From Solibacillus silvestris_B (lineage in GTDB: Bacteria > Bacillota > Bacilli > Bacillales_A > Planococcaceae), in contig NZ_JBQCJW010000003.1 of the NCBI RefSeq assembly GCF_051967575.1, forward strand, positions 164,093 through 228,092: a DNA stretch of 64,000 nucleotides, given 5' to 3'. Shown piece after piece: positions 7,516 to 16,100 of this stretch. The position numbers were made by a program, and so were the translations under genes. The notes under the pieces are model-generated. The model ran no database searches and was not told the origin of the DNA. It worked only from the letters and a program-made list of their open reading frames with translations. Each line of letters starts with the position of its first letter. Positions within the stretch are counted from its first letter, which is position 1.

Positions 7516-8178
7516 TTAAAATCGGAATTTAACCCGAACAGCGGCAGTCACTGTTATTATTCCTGGCTCAATCGGGGTAACAGGCTGCTCATTGCTAAGC
7601 TTAAACGCTTTGAAGGGAATCGGCGCGGCGATATTGGACTCTTCAATTATTTCTACAGGCAAACTTTGCAAGTTTACGTGCATCGTTTCTGCCAGGGACC
7701 TCGCTTTCCCAATCGCATCCATAAGAGCGTATTGAAGCGCCTGGCGGTAGTGGGCATCTGCATTCAGCGTCTTAAATTGAATAGCCGATACATGATTTGC
7801 CCCGTTTTGTATCGCTGTATCGATCACCGTACCAACTTGACGAATATCCGTTATTTCCACAGTAATCGCATTTTGCACCTCATAACCTCTTAGCACTTGT
7901 CTTCCTTCTATGAAATCATAGTTTGGAAAAATTGTGTAAGCAGCCGTTTGTATTGCCTCTTCCGGAATGTTTATTGCATTCAGCGATTCAATGACACGAT
8001 TCATAATGACCGCATTTTCTTGCTGGGCCATACTGACATTTTCCCCTTGTGTCCGAACTTCTATTTGTATTTGCGCAAAATCCGGCTGGACCGCGACTTC
8101 ACCATTCCCTGTTACCGTCATTTCCCGTGGCGAGGCAGCGAATGGTTGAAAAAAGGTTTGCGGATAATACAACAGCAT
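7516..8178 (-). CDS. SIMPL-domain (DUF541, YggE-like) protein
   Basis: 220 residues. After about 18 non-conserved residues the SIMPL domain begins with REMTVTGNGEVAVQPDFAQI and runs to the end, closing with ITVTAAVRVKFRF. The domain forms ring-like assemblies in some members; YggE has been linked to oxidative stress, but no biochemical activity is established. There is no signal peptide, unlike many homologues, so a cytoplasmic location is likely. The ATG at 8178 follows AAAGGTGG. Monocistronic. Confidence 0.85.
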   Translation of the reverse strand: MLLYYPQTFFQPFAASPREMTVTGNGEVAVQPDFAQIQIEVRTQGENVSMAQQENAVIMNRVIESLNAINIPEEAIQTAAYTIFPNYDFIEGRQVLRGYEVQNAITVEITDIRQVGTVIDTAIQNGANHVSAIQFKTLNADAHYRQALQYALMDAIGKARSLAETMHVNLQSLPVEIIEESNIAAPIPFKAFKLSNEQPVTPIEPGIITVTAAVRVKFRF

Positions 8179-8364
8179 CCACCTTTCGTTTAATTCGTTT
8201 TCACTATACTATGCGCTTTGTCCAATGGAGTTGTTCATTTTGTTTTTTTCTTTTCTCGTGCATTCATTTTTAAATATTATAATTTGCTGGATCCCTCGTT
8301 TTCTCGCAGTCTATCTTTATGCTATAGTAGAATTTGCAAATAATTTAATGTATGGGGGTTCATC

Positions 8365-8991
8365 ATGGAGACGAAAAGAATATCGCTGCATCGTGCACTG
8401 TCTGAATTAAAAATGCTTGGTGAACGGATCCAATCCGCCACATACCTTGTAGTGCTTGCCCGCGCCAACCGCAAAAGCAACGAAAAAATCGAAGGTATGC
8501 CAATTGATGAATACAAAAAAGGAATGCAAAGTTCCTACGACAAAGTGACAAGTCTGATCCAATACCGGAATAAACTGAAAGCGCTCGTTGTCGAATCAAA
8601 TGCGGAAACAATCGTTCAAATCGGCGCAACTGAAATGACGGTGGCTGAAGCGATTGAACGCAAACAATCGATTAAATATGAAAAGGATTTAGTTAACCAT
8701 TTGCGCCGCCAATATTTTGCAGCGATCGACGATGTAACAACAGCGAATGAAGCACTTCCCGAGAAGCTTGAAAATTATTTGATCAATATTCTGGGCAGCA
8801 AGGAAAAACAATCGCCGGAAGAAGTAAAACTGCATACCGATACGTTTATGAAGCGCAATGAATATGAACTTATCGACCCGATGCAAGCAAAGAAAACCAT
8901 CGATGAACTTGCAGCTAAAATCGAGGAATTCGAGTCGGAAGTAGATGCAGTATTATCAGAATCAAATGCCACGACATTCATTGAGATTTAA
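8365..8991 (+). CDS. Coiled-coil-rich protein of unknown function
   Basis: 208 residues, soluble, no Cys, mostly helical with long charged heptads at both ends. A central motif, SNAETIVQIGATEMTVAEAI, reads like a small beta element followed by a helix. I have a faint impression of similar proteins in Bacillales phage genomes, but cannot name a family. The gene is single, starting ATG at 8365. It is followed by 290 non-coding bases and then a strong plus-strand terminator. No phage genes neighbour it. Confidence 0.7.
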   Translation: METKRISLHRALSELKMLGERIQSATYLVVLARANRKSNEKIEGMPIDEYKKGMQSSYDKVTSLIQYRNKLKALVVESNAETIVQIGATEMTVAEAIERKQSIKYEKDLVNHLRRQYFAAIDDVTTANEALPEKLENYLINILGSKEKQSPEEVKLHTDTFMKRNEYELIDPMQAKKTIDELAAKIEEFESEVDAVLSESNATTFIEI

Positions 8992-9284
8992 CTAATTTGC
9001 ATGGCTTAGCGAAAACAGTAAACGTATCGGCGCTCGTGCTTTTGACTGTGTGCGAGTTGAAACAATCAAACAGTCACTTAACCTAAATCAAAATTTTACT
9101 TTATAGCAGAAAAGTTTAAAGCATAAAGATTAAAACTGAAATTTCAAATTTCAAACCTCTTAATTTTTAAAGCTCAACATTTAAATGATAAAGCTCGTTC
9201 AAATCCTGGAGCATGGTTTAGGTATGCCGGTACATGACCTTCTGTGGTTCCACCAGGCAGCTATTGTTGTGCAAAATCAATATG
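8992..9284 (+). other. Long 3' UTR or small-RNA candidate region
   Basis: 293 bases without a convincing gene, AT-rich in the first two thirds. It ends directly at a perfect plus-strand terminator, so something transcribed on the plus strand stops here: either an unusually long 3' UTR of the gene at 8365 or a separate small RNA. No clear promoter was seen inside. Confidence 0.35.
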
Positions 9285-9320
9285 CCGGATTTGCTTTTAT
9301 AAGCGAATCCGGTTTTTATT
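9285..9320 (+). terminator. Strong plus-strand intrinsic terminator
   Basis: CCGGATTTGCTT, TTAT loop, AAGCGAATCCGG: 12 bp with one G-U pair, followed by TTTTTATTTT. There is no T-run on the minus strand, so it serves plus-strand transcription. Confidence 0.85.
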
Positions 9321-9334
9321 TTGAGGTATCCCCA

Positions 9335-10120
9335 TCATCGCTCCTCCAGCCAATTGTAAAACGGTACCGGGCGCTTGCTTTGCTCGGCCTCAGTCTCCTC
9401 CGCCCGCGGCAGCACTTCACGTGCAATCGCCTTATCGTAAGCCCCTTTATAAATCGCGCGCAATGTTGTGCGGATCGTCAATTTCCCGTCATGAATATGC
9501 TGGATAATCCGCCATAGCGCATCTTTCGCAATCGTAAACTCCCTTTTGCTTTGCATTGGTGTCGCTAAAACCGCTGCCTGTAATCCATCCTTCAATTCGT
9601 CTTTCAGCGGCAGGCTCATCATGAATTCATACAATGTCTTTTGCCACTCGTTCATTCGTAATAGCGTATTATTATATATTTCTGTTAAAGAGCTTGTTTT
9701 AAAAAGATTAAAAGAACTAGTTTGCTTTTCCGAAAAGTAGCCGCTTTCCGCTATTTCATCCACTTCTTTAGCTGGGACCCGACCGGACATTTCCGATGGG
9801 ACATGTAAAATCTGATAGATGTTCGCCCCTTTGATTCCATTCATTTTCGTGCTTGCGACAATTCGTAAAATGCCAAGCGCAGCCGCTTTTTTCACCGTGC
9901 GATAAACCGTTTTCGTGCTGATCCCTACACTATCGGCGATCGTCTGTGCCTTTAAATGGGCCGCTCCCGGATAACGAAGCGCCGATTGTGCAATGCGTAA
10001 AATCACACTGCGTTCACTTTCCGTTAAGTCATGTGCTGCAACATGCTGTGCCACCGCTTCGTCCATTTCCGCCACTGTATTAAATGTTTCGTATGTTTTC
10101 AAATATTCGAATACCATCAT
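9335..10120 (-). CDS. Helix-turn-helix DNA-binding protein
   Basis: 261 residues from the chosen start. An N-terminal winged-helix/HTH segment is clear at about residues 35-100: LTESERSVILRIAQ, then HLKAQTIADSVGISTKTVYR as the HTH and KKAAALGILRIV as the wing lead-in. The C-terminal 150 residues are helical and unassigned. The layout is like HTH proteins of plasmid or phage origin, but the gene stands alone. The ATG at 10120 is used because GGGAG lies six bases before it; the ATG at 10126 would abut that site. Role probably transcriptional, target unknown. Confidence 0.75.
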   Translation of the reverse strand: MMVFEYLKTYETFNTVAEMDEAVAQHVAAHDLTESERSVILRIAQSALRYPGAAHLKAQTIADSVGISTKTVYRTVKKAAALGILRIVASTKMNGIKGANIYQILHVPSEMSGRVPAKEVDEIAESGYFSEKQTSSFNLFKTSSLTEIYNNTLLRMNEWQKTLYEFMMSLPLKDELKDGLQAAVLATPMQSKREFTIAKDALWRIIQHIHDGKLTIRTTLRAIYKGAYDKAIAREVLPRAEETEAEQSKRPVPFYNWLEER

Positions 10121-10126
10121 ATGCAT

Positions 10127-10474
10127 CTCCCTTCAAAATACATATGTCAGTAATGCAGGTGAAAAGGGGACAGCATTTTAAAAATAATTTAAATTTATTT
10201 ATTGGGGGAAAGGCGTGAGGAAATTAAGAATGCATGCCTACTAAAAACTTTCTCATTAATATTTTCTTCTCTGTGCCTATATTGGCCTGTAGGTTTAACA
10301 CAATAGGCAATTGATTCAAATAAAAAATCACGTCCGGTTACCGCTTTTCAAAATTAGCACTGCTCTTTCCATAGTAAACAGATTAATTATTCCCAAATTC
10401 AAACACTCCTGCTGAACACTCCACCTTATTGCTTAACTAAATTGATTTTCATTTCTTTTATAAGTTTGACCATA
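10127..10474. other. Gene-free stretch
   Basis: About 350 AT-rich bases upstream of the HTH gene and downstream of the aldehyde dehydrogenase terminator. I see no gene, repeat or riboswitch. Confidence 0.5.
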
Positions 10475-10522
10475 GAAAAACTGCCACCTAATTATTGGAT
10501 ATGTCTAATAATTAGGGGGCAG
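10475..10522 (-). terminator. Terminator after the aldehyde dehydrogenase gene
   Basis: Minus strand CTGCCCCCTAATTATT ... AATAATTAGGTGGCAG followed by TTTTTC: a stem of about 16 bp with one mismatch. It lies about 150 bases after the stop codon. Confidence 0.85.
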
Positions 10523-10670
10523 TTCATATATTTTACAGTTTCTATTTTTTCTTTTTTAATCAAATAAAAAGAGAAAGGGATCAGTGCAATGATAGTACCA
10601 TATTCGGCAAACGTAAAATCATAGACCACTCTACTATTCATACCAACATCATTCCATTTTATTCGATCTA

Positions 10671-12122
10671 TTAAAACGGATACTCTCGCGGATCTGTCTG
10701 AACTGAAATCCATTTTGTCGTTGTAAATTCATGGATGGCCCATTCGCCGCCATATCGACCTAAGCCGGAAGCTTTTTCCCCGCCAAAGGCAACGATCGGT
10801 TCATCATTGACTCCTTGATCATTGACGTGAATCATTCCTGTTATAATTTGTTGCGCCACTTCAACACCATGTTCAGTTGAACCTGCATGAACAGCACCGC
10901 TCAGTCCATAGTCGCTGTCGTTTGCAACGCGAATGGCTTCTTCTTCATTATCTACAACAATTACGCCTACAGCAGGTCCAAAAATTTCTTCCTGTGCAAT
11001 CGGCATATCATTCGTAACATTCGTCAAAATAGTAGGAGCCAGCACATTGCCTTTTACTTCTCCCCGCAAGGCATATTCCGCCCCCTGCTCTAGACTTTGG
11101 TCGATTAACCGTTGAATTCGTTCGATTTGTTTATTATTGATGAGAGGACCAACAACGACATCCTCATTTCTGGGATCTCCGTATTTTATGTTCGATGCCT
11201 TATCCACGAACGCTTTTATAAACGCATCGTATACCGGGCGTTCGACAACAATCCGGTTCAGTGACATGCAAATTTGTCCGCTGTTTAAAAATTTACCGAA
11301 TGAGGCTGAAGCAGCTGCTCTTTGAACATCAGCATCTTTCAGCACAAGCATGACATTGTTGCCACCAAGTTCTAAAGCCACACGTTTTAAATTTCTTCCA
11401 CAAAGTTCCCCAATATGGCGTCCTACCTGCGTAGATCCGGTAAAGGAAATAATTTGAGGAATCGGATGTTCAACAAATGCATCTTTAATTTCTGATGAGC
11501 TGCAAACCGTAATATTTAGTAATCCTTTAGGGATACCAGCCTCTTCAAAAATTTCACCTAGAATGAGTCCGCCTGATATCATCGTCTGCAAATCAGGTTT
11601 AAGCACGACCCCATTGCCTGTTGCCAAAGCAGGGGCAAGGGAACGCATCGTTAAATGGAACGGGAAATTGAATGGACTGATAATGCCCACTACCCCGGCA
11701 GGATTATGATATACCCGGTTCTCTTTCCCAGGAATAATGGATGGCATTATTTGTCCATGCATCCGGAGAGGAAACGTAGCCGACTCTTTCATAATTCCGA
11801 TCGCGCCGGTAATTTCAATATTGGCTTTAGTATGGGAAGCCCCATTTTCCTCCACTAAAATCTGAACTATTTCTTCTCTTCGTCGCTCTACAATTTGTGC
11901 AGCTTTTTCTATGATGGCTTGTCTTTGATATGGATTAACCTTCTCCCATTCTTTTTGTGCTTCTTTGGCCGCCTGATATGCCTCGTCTATATCCTTTTCA
12001 TTCGCCAGGCGGATTTCTGCAATCGTTTCCTCATTGTAAGGATTCTGATCTGCATAAACTCTTTCGCTGCTTCCTTCTCTCCACTCCCCACCAATAAATT
12101 GCCTACTCCATTTTTTCTTCAT
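10671..12122 (-). CDS. NAD(P)-dependent aldehyde dehydrogenase (benzaldehyde/vanillin type)
   Basis: 483 residues, full length for the ALDH superfamily. Nucleotide-binding motif SFTGSTQVGRHI, general base Glu251 in ALELGGN and catalytic Cys285 in NSGQICMS are in place; the C-terminal FGGEKASGLGRYGG is also typical. The start (SRQFIGGEWREGSS) and overall style are closest to aromatic aldehyde dehydrogenases such as B. subtilis YfmT; the substrate is not certain. The second ATG (12122) is used because AAAGG lies nine bases upstream of it and abuts the first. Monocistronic, on the edge of the accessory stretch. Confidence 0.88.
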   Translation of the reverse strand: MKKKWSRQFIGGEWREGSSERVYADQNPYNEETIAEIRLANEKDIDEAYQAAKEAQKEWEKVNPYQRQAIIEKAAQIVERRREEIVQILVEENGASHTKANIEITGAIGIMKESATFPLRMHGQIMPSIIPGKENRVYHNPAGVVGIISPFNFPFHLTMRSLAPALATGNGVVLKPDLQTMISGGLILGEIFEEAGIPKGLLNITVCSSSEIKDAFVEHPIPQIISFTGSTQVGRHIGELCGRNLKRVALELGGNNVMLVLKDADVQRAAASASFGKFLNSGQICMSLNRIVVERPVYDAFIKAFVDKASNIKYGDPRNEDVVVGPLINNKQIERIQRLIDQSLEQGAEYALRGEVKGNVLAPTILTNVTNDMPIAQEEIFGPAVGVIVVDNEEEAIRVANDSDYGLSGAVHAGSTEHGVEVAQQIITGMIHVNDQGVNDEPIVAFGGEKASGLGRYGGEWAIHEFTTTKWISVQTDPREYPF

Positions 12123-12484
12123 AGGTATCATCCTTTCAACATTTGTGCAGTAGATATTCCGCCAACTATGGCATGCCTCATCATTTGGATGGATGCATGT
12201 ACATATATCCTTTAAATATCCTGTATTTCTATGGGGAAAACTAAAAAGACAATTGTGTTTGCATAAGTTATATGAATGGTTGGTATTCTTTAAGATACAT
12301 TAAGCACTTTCTTTAGCTCTGTTAGTATAAGTGCAAATCTTCACAATATACATGAAAAATGCATGCATTTCCAGATAAGCAGTGAATTAAAAAGAAAGCA
12401 GCACAGATTATTAGCCCAGTAATAATATTAGTAATAGTAAAACCTAATGCTCCCAACAATTCCCTTGCCTTGTACCTGGCTCCA
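12123..12484. other. Gap with a possible membrane-protein remnant
   Basis: No intact gene. On the minus strand at about 12330-12485 a frame reads ARYKARELLGALGFT and then a hydrophobic segment (ITNIITGLIICAAFFLI). It could be the end of a decayed membrane protein, but it has no start or ribosome-binding site. Confidence 0.3.
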
Positions 12485-12850
12485 CTAGCTTATTTCTTGT
12501 AAATTTACAAGTGAGCACCCCTCACCAAGTGGGGGCCGAATACTTATAGCAATGCCCAATTCTTTACCGGCCGGCAAAATTTCGAACTCTGCTTCACGTA
12601 ATTCCGGTGTGCAATGGATTTGCTGTGCAATCGGCGGTATCATATTATTTTCTGCTGCCCATGTATATGTCTTCGCAAGCGCCCAGCCGTTGTAATCGGA
12701 TTCCCCAATGACGAATTTTACCTTTCTTAATTAAACCATTCATCTCTTGGACAGTTTCGCTAACCGGTACTTGACCATCCCAACAGTGCACATAATATAA
12801 ACCAATATAGTCAATTCAGTACCAAGTCTTTTTAATTTTGTCCTTTCATG
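12485..12850 (-). pseudogene. Aldo/keto reductase remnant with frameshifts
   Basis: Translated across frames on the minus strand this gives KLKRLGTE, then DYIGLYYVHCWDGQVPVSET with VQEMNGLIKKGKIRHWG, then SDYNGWALAKTYTWA with PPIAQQIHCTPELREAEFEI and a stop at 12485. These are successive segments of the central aldo/keto reductase barrel (the YxVH and GKIR-GxS regions). At least two frameshifts separate them, and both the N-terminal third with the catalytic Asp/Tyr/Lys and the proper C-terminus are missing. Confidence 0.75.
12496..12511. promoter_or_regulatory. Perfect 16-bp palindrome CTTGTAAATTTACAAG
   Basis: The sequence resembles operators of MarR/DUF24-type redox regulators (TTGTAAATTTACAA). 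It lies inside the decayed reductase and has no intact gene downstream, so it may be a relic. Confidence 0.3.
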
Positions 12851-13091
12851 AAATAAGGCACAATTCTATAAAATTACTCCCGATAAAAAGAGCCTTCAAA
12901 ATCATTTGGGACCTATTTAGTAATCTTCGTTTTTCCGTTGTAATCCTTTGTCGTATCTGAATGAGTAAAAAATAGTTGGTTAGCACAAAAATTCGGGTAA
13001 GTAATATAGGTAAGTCGTTGCACAGGGGAGCAATGAGCGAATAGGCTTTCTTTTTGCTGCCAAATCCAATCGATGGAAGGAGTGTTTGAAA
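12851..13091. other. Gap before the HEPN-like gene
   Basis: No gene identified. The last 20 bases carry the GGAAGGAG ribosome-binding site of the next gene. No convincing promoter was picked out. Confidence 0.4.
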
Positions 13092-13592
13092 TTGAGTAAA
13101 AAGAAAGAAATCAGAAAATTAAAAGACCATGCATTTGCAGACCTTTGTTTAATTGAAAAAGAATTTCAGCAAATTGTAAAAAATACTTCGAATAAATCAG
13201 GTACTTTTAAATGGGTGGAGCTATTAAGCAATTATGAATTGGAAGAATTCTATGGACGCCGCAGAGACCGAAAATATGCAACGCTCACAGTTGAATTGTA
13301 TTCAATAATTGAACAACTGTTAAAAGACATCTATAAAGTTATTTTTAAAGGTAAATATAGAAATAAATCCGCTAAAAATATAATTCTTGATTTAGAGGAG
13401 AAAATGGGTGATTGCTTAACTTTTAAGAATAATACTAAATTATTGGCGAATCTCAGAAGTTGTATAGTCCATGAAGAGTTCTCTTTAAAGGCTGCAAGAA
13501 AAAAAATAAATATTAAAAAGAAAAATAGAATATTATTCAAACAATTGATGAAGGATGTTGATCTGTATATAGAAAATATAGAGCTGAAATAA
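13092..13592 (+). CDS. Small helical protein with a HEPN-like RxxxxH motif
   Basis: 166 residues, strongly basic and AT-rich in codon use compared with flanking chromosomal genes. It is mainly helical. A region near 62-83 (YATLTVELYSIIEQLLKDIY) and the motif RSCIVHEE (Arg122, His127) fit the HEPN pattern R-x4-6-H of helical RNases and substrate-binding domains. The start is a TTG at 13092, nine bases after GGAAGGAG; a TTG at 13086 is too close. It sits alone in the accessory stretch without a recognisable nucleotidyltransferase partner. HEPN membership is inferred from motif and helicity only. Confidence 0.55.
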   Translation: MSKKKEIRKLKDHAFADLCLIEKEFQQIVKNTSNKSGTFKWVELLSNYELEEFYGRRRDRKYATLTVELYSIIEQLLKDIYKVIFKGKYRNKSAKNIILDLEEKMGDCLTFKNNTKLLANLRSCIVHEEFSLKAARKKINIKKKNRILFKQLMKDVDLYIENIELK

Positions 13593-13762
13593 TGTCGGGC
13601 TTTTTAAGTTGAAGATTCTTTCGTCTCTAATGCTAATCAACTCAAACTTCACAACTAAATAATTAGGCTCTTATTTGAAATCAATTTGGTTCATCTTGAT
13701 TTTAAATAAGAGCCTTCACAAATTTATATTAATACAAAAAACACCTCATTCTCTAGTATAGT

Positions 13763-14093
13763 GTGGTTGTCGAGAAAACACTGCCAAAAGAATTAATATC
13801 GGTATTTCGTGAATTAGAAATTCTGAAACACCTTCGAAAAGCGGGTATTACTAAGAAATTTGGCTTTACTTTTTTTTATTTGTTTCAACTTTTTTTGTTT
13901 AATCTTTCATCACAAGAGTTAGTTCACCCTTTTAAATTCAAAGAAGGGAGACCGTTATCCTACCTTCGACCAAAAACTATCCTTGAAAGAACTATACAAG
14001 GTTGCTGCAACTGTTTCTGGCAAGAAAGGCATCATGTGCTCGATTCAAACCATAATGGCAAATGGGATTCCATTTAAGATTGTGTTTTTTTAA
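13763..14093 (+). pseudogene. Internally deleted, frameshifted transposase remnant (IS4-like DDE family)
   Basis: The first part reads ISVFRELEILKHLRKAGITK then KFGF, the typical N-terminus of an IS4-type DDE transposase. In a different frame the second part reads DQKLSLKELYKVAATVSGKK and then ANGIPFKIVFF, the segment that precedes the RNRN..WLAILSTD region in the same family. The roughly 200 residues normally between them, with the first catalytic Asp, are gone, and nothing follows. No terminal inverted repeats were found. Confidence 0.6.
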
Positions 14094-14187
14094 AACCGCA
14101 ATAATCAAAGTAAATAGCTTGCCTAATTATATCAAGGCTTATTTGTCGATTTCAGTCAGCGAAGTTTGAGATAATTATATAAGAATC

Positions 14188-15735
14188 TTAAATAAATATA
14201 TATTCACTATAATCTTCAAAAATACTCCACATATTTTGAAAATTTGCGTATTTTTGAGCCCTTGGATGTAATTTTTCATTATAATTCACATGATATGTTT
14301 GTTTATATCGGGTTATATAGTAAGCTTGCTCACTTTTCAAAGTAAATTGACATTTTGCGTGATTGTATAAAAAATCACAGCCGACTGCAAAGTTCTCTGT
14401 TTTTACATAGCTTATAATATCTTGAATAGCAAATCTCATTAAATCCTCTGTCAATATATTTCTACCTGTATTAAAGTCATATTCATTTAATAGAAAAACA
14501 AGGTCCCCTGATGCACGATTAGAAGCTATTTTTCTTACATCCTTATGTTCAATGCCATGCTCACTTTTTAATAGCTTTTTATGATCATAATGCCAATAAT
14601 CGCCCTGCATTTCAAAAATAATACGAAGACCACTTTTTAATGTAGCTACACAATCATTGCGATAGAGTGTGCCTGGTAAGATTACTTCATCTTCAATAGA
14701 TGCTTCCGTAAATAATTTTCTTATTACCGTTTTCATTAACTCGCCTGCTTTAGAATCCTTTATCATTAGTGCACATTGAGGACAATTGCTATTTTTAATG
14801 GTCCGATTATCAATAAAAGCTTCCCATGTATGGCCCTTCTCACATTTCCACCATACCAAACGATTTGTTGCAGCAGAAAGCATTTCTGACAAGCTTCCAT
14901 TTTTTGAAACATCCCATTGTAATGCAATTTCTGGAAATTTCACTTTTAGTGAGTTGCATAAACTACACTTAAACGAAGTATAAAATTCGCCGTTTCTTTT
15001 TCTTGTTGTATATTTATTTGGTGTTGTTGCTTCCACCTCACTTTGGGTATATAGGCATTGAGGACAAGTTAAAAATATTTTCTTTTTACTCCCTTTTCTC
15101 CAAGACGAAAAAGGAAGATTATTATTTTTCTCCGGGTAATAATATGAAGCTAATTCTGAACGTACTTCGTGTAAAAATAATGTTTTATGTTTCAAATTTT
15201 GCATATAAAATTTTAGAAGAGGCCAACATCCTTTACAAATAGGTATTGCTTCATCTGAAACAAAGTCTTTAAAGGTTCTCTGACATACTCCATTACAATT
15301 TTCTCTACAACACTCTGCAGTAATCCTTGTTGCTGTACCATTCAAAGTACTAATAGAGAGTATCCTAAAACCCATCAACCTCAAACATTGACTAAGAGTT
15401 TCTTCAGTATGTTTACTTTTTTTCCTAAGTTGAATTTGCTTTTTATATTTTTTGACATCTGGTATTAAAAATTTATATTCGCATTCTTTTTCAAACCAAA
15501 ATATAAAACCTTCAACTGACTTTCTTTTTCCTTTTAACACTTCATTCACTTTACTCCGACTACTTTTACTAATATTTAACGCATGTGCGGCTTCTGACGG
15601 AATACGGAAAGGTCCATAGATTGAATTAACTTTCTTGTATGAAACTTTTTTTTGAAAAGTGGTAACATTATTATCAACTATTATTTTCTGAGCGTAGATC
15701 AATGGCAACGTAAATTTCATTTCCTCATAAAACAT
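14188..15735 (-). CDS. NUMOD1 / treble-clef zinc finger / nuclease-like DNA-binding protein
   Basis: 515 residues. Residues 40-82 (GPFRIPSEAAHALNISKSSR ... GKRKSVEGFIFWF) match the NUMOD1/IENR1 DNA-binding repeat of homing endonucleases. Then come Cys clusters (C142, C143, C147, C151; C167, C170), a treble-clef-like unit ending CPQC (224-227) and CSLC (257-260), and a clear DUF4379-type treble clef at 267-321 (PEIALQWDVSKNGSLSEM ... WWKCEKGHTWEA ... CPQC). Residues 360-382 (ND ... IIFEMQGDYWH) resemble the PD-(D/E)XK/Vsr nuclease core. The second ATG (15735) follows AAGGGGTGGG. Probably a sequence-specific nuclease or orphan homing-type protein; the gene lies just downstream of tRNA-Arg in a low-GC stretch. 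Confidence 0.75.
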   Translation of the reverse strand: MFYEEMKFTLPLIYAQKIIVDNNVTTFQKKVSYKKVNSIYGPFRIPSEAAHALNISKSSRSKVNEVLKGKRKSVEGFIFWFEKECEYKFLIPDVKKYKKQIQLRKKSKHTEETLSQCLRLMGFRILSISTLNGTATRITAECCRENCNGVCQRTFKDFVSDEAIPICKGCWPLLKFYMQNLKHKTLFLHEVRSELASYYYPEKNNNLPFSSWRKGSKKKIFLTCPQCLYTQSEVEATTPNKYTTRKRNGEFYTSFKCSLCNSLKVKFPEIALQWDVSKNGSLSEMLSAATNRLVWWKCEKGHTWEAFIDNRTIKNSNCPQCALMIKDSKAGELMKTVIRKLFTEASIEDEVILPGTLYRNDCVATLKSGLRIIFEMQGDYWHYDHKKLLKSEHGIEHKDVRKIASNRASGDLVFLLNEYDFNTGRNILTEDLMRFAIQDIISYVKTENFAVGCDFLYNHAKCQFTLKSEQAYYITRYKQTYHVNYNEKLHPRAQKYANFQNMWSIFEDYSEYIFI

Positions 15736-15802
15736 TGTCCCACCCCTTAAATAGTACATACGTTCTTTTTATTGTACTATATATTAATGGTATAAAACAA
15801 AG

Positions 15803-15840
15803 AAAAAACCGCCATGCTCGATAAAAATCAAGTACGGCGG
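15803..15840 (-). terminator. Terminator after tRNA-Arg
   Basis: Minus strand CCGCCGTACTTGA ... TCGAGCATGGCGG then TTTTTTC: a 13-bp stem with G-U pairs, starting 10 bases past the tRNA 3' end. Confidence 0.85.
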
Positions 15841-15850
15841 CTGCATATAC

Positions 15851-15923
15851 GTCCCCAGTAGGATTCGAACCTACGACCGCGAGCTTAGAAGGCCCGTGCT
15901 CTATCCAGCTGAGCTATGGAGAC
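15851..15923 (-). tRNA. tRNA-Arg (anticodon TCT)
   Basis: 73 bases fold as a tRNA: acceptor GTCTCCA with TGGGGAC, D arm AGCTCAGCTGGATAGAGC, anticodon loop CTTCTAA giving TCT, and TTCGAATCC in the T arm. No CCA is encoded. The isotype reads AGA/AGG arginine codons. Confidence 0.97.
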
Positions 15924-16100
15924 ATGTTTTTCATCACCAATTGGTAATAAAGACAATTTTTATTATATGGTACATTTCTTTTAAAGTCAACTATCTATTT
16001 TCAAATAATAATTATTCAACAAAAGTAATTTTCCACATTTCTTATTGCACTATAAAAAAGTGAAGCTCCATCTCAAATCAAAGCCTCACCTTTTTCCCGA

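Noticed and set aside
9185..9517. Plus-strand 110-codon frame crossing the terminator at 9285-9320
   Set aside because: It passes through a strong terminator and is antisense to the HTH gene; no start site.
10492..10713. Minus-strand 73-codon frame overlapping the end of the aldehyde dehydrogenase gene
   Set aside because: It starts inside the dehydrogenase, has no ribosome-binding site and runs through the terminator hairpin.
15723..15780. Imperfect palindrome ATAGTAC ... GTACTAT before the NUMOD1 gene as an attachment site
   Set aside because: It shares nothing with the tRNA-Arg 3' end, and no second copy was seen.
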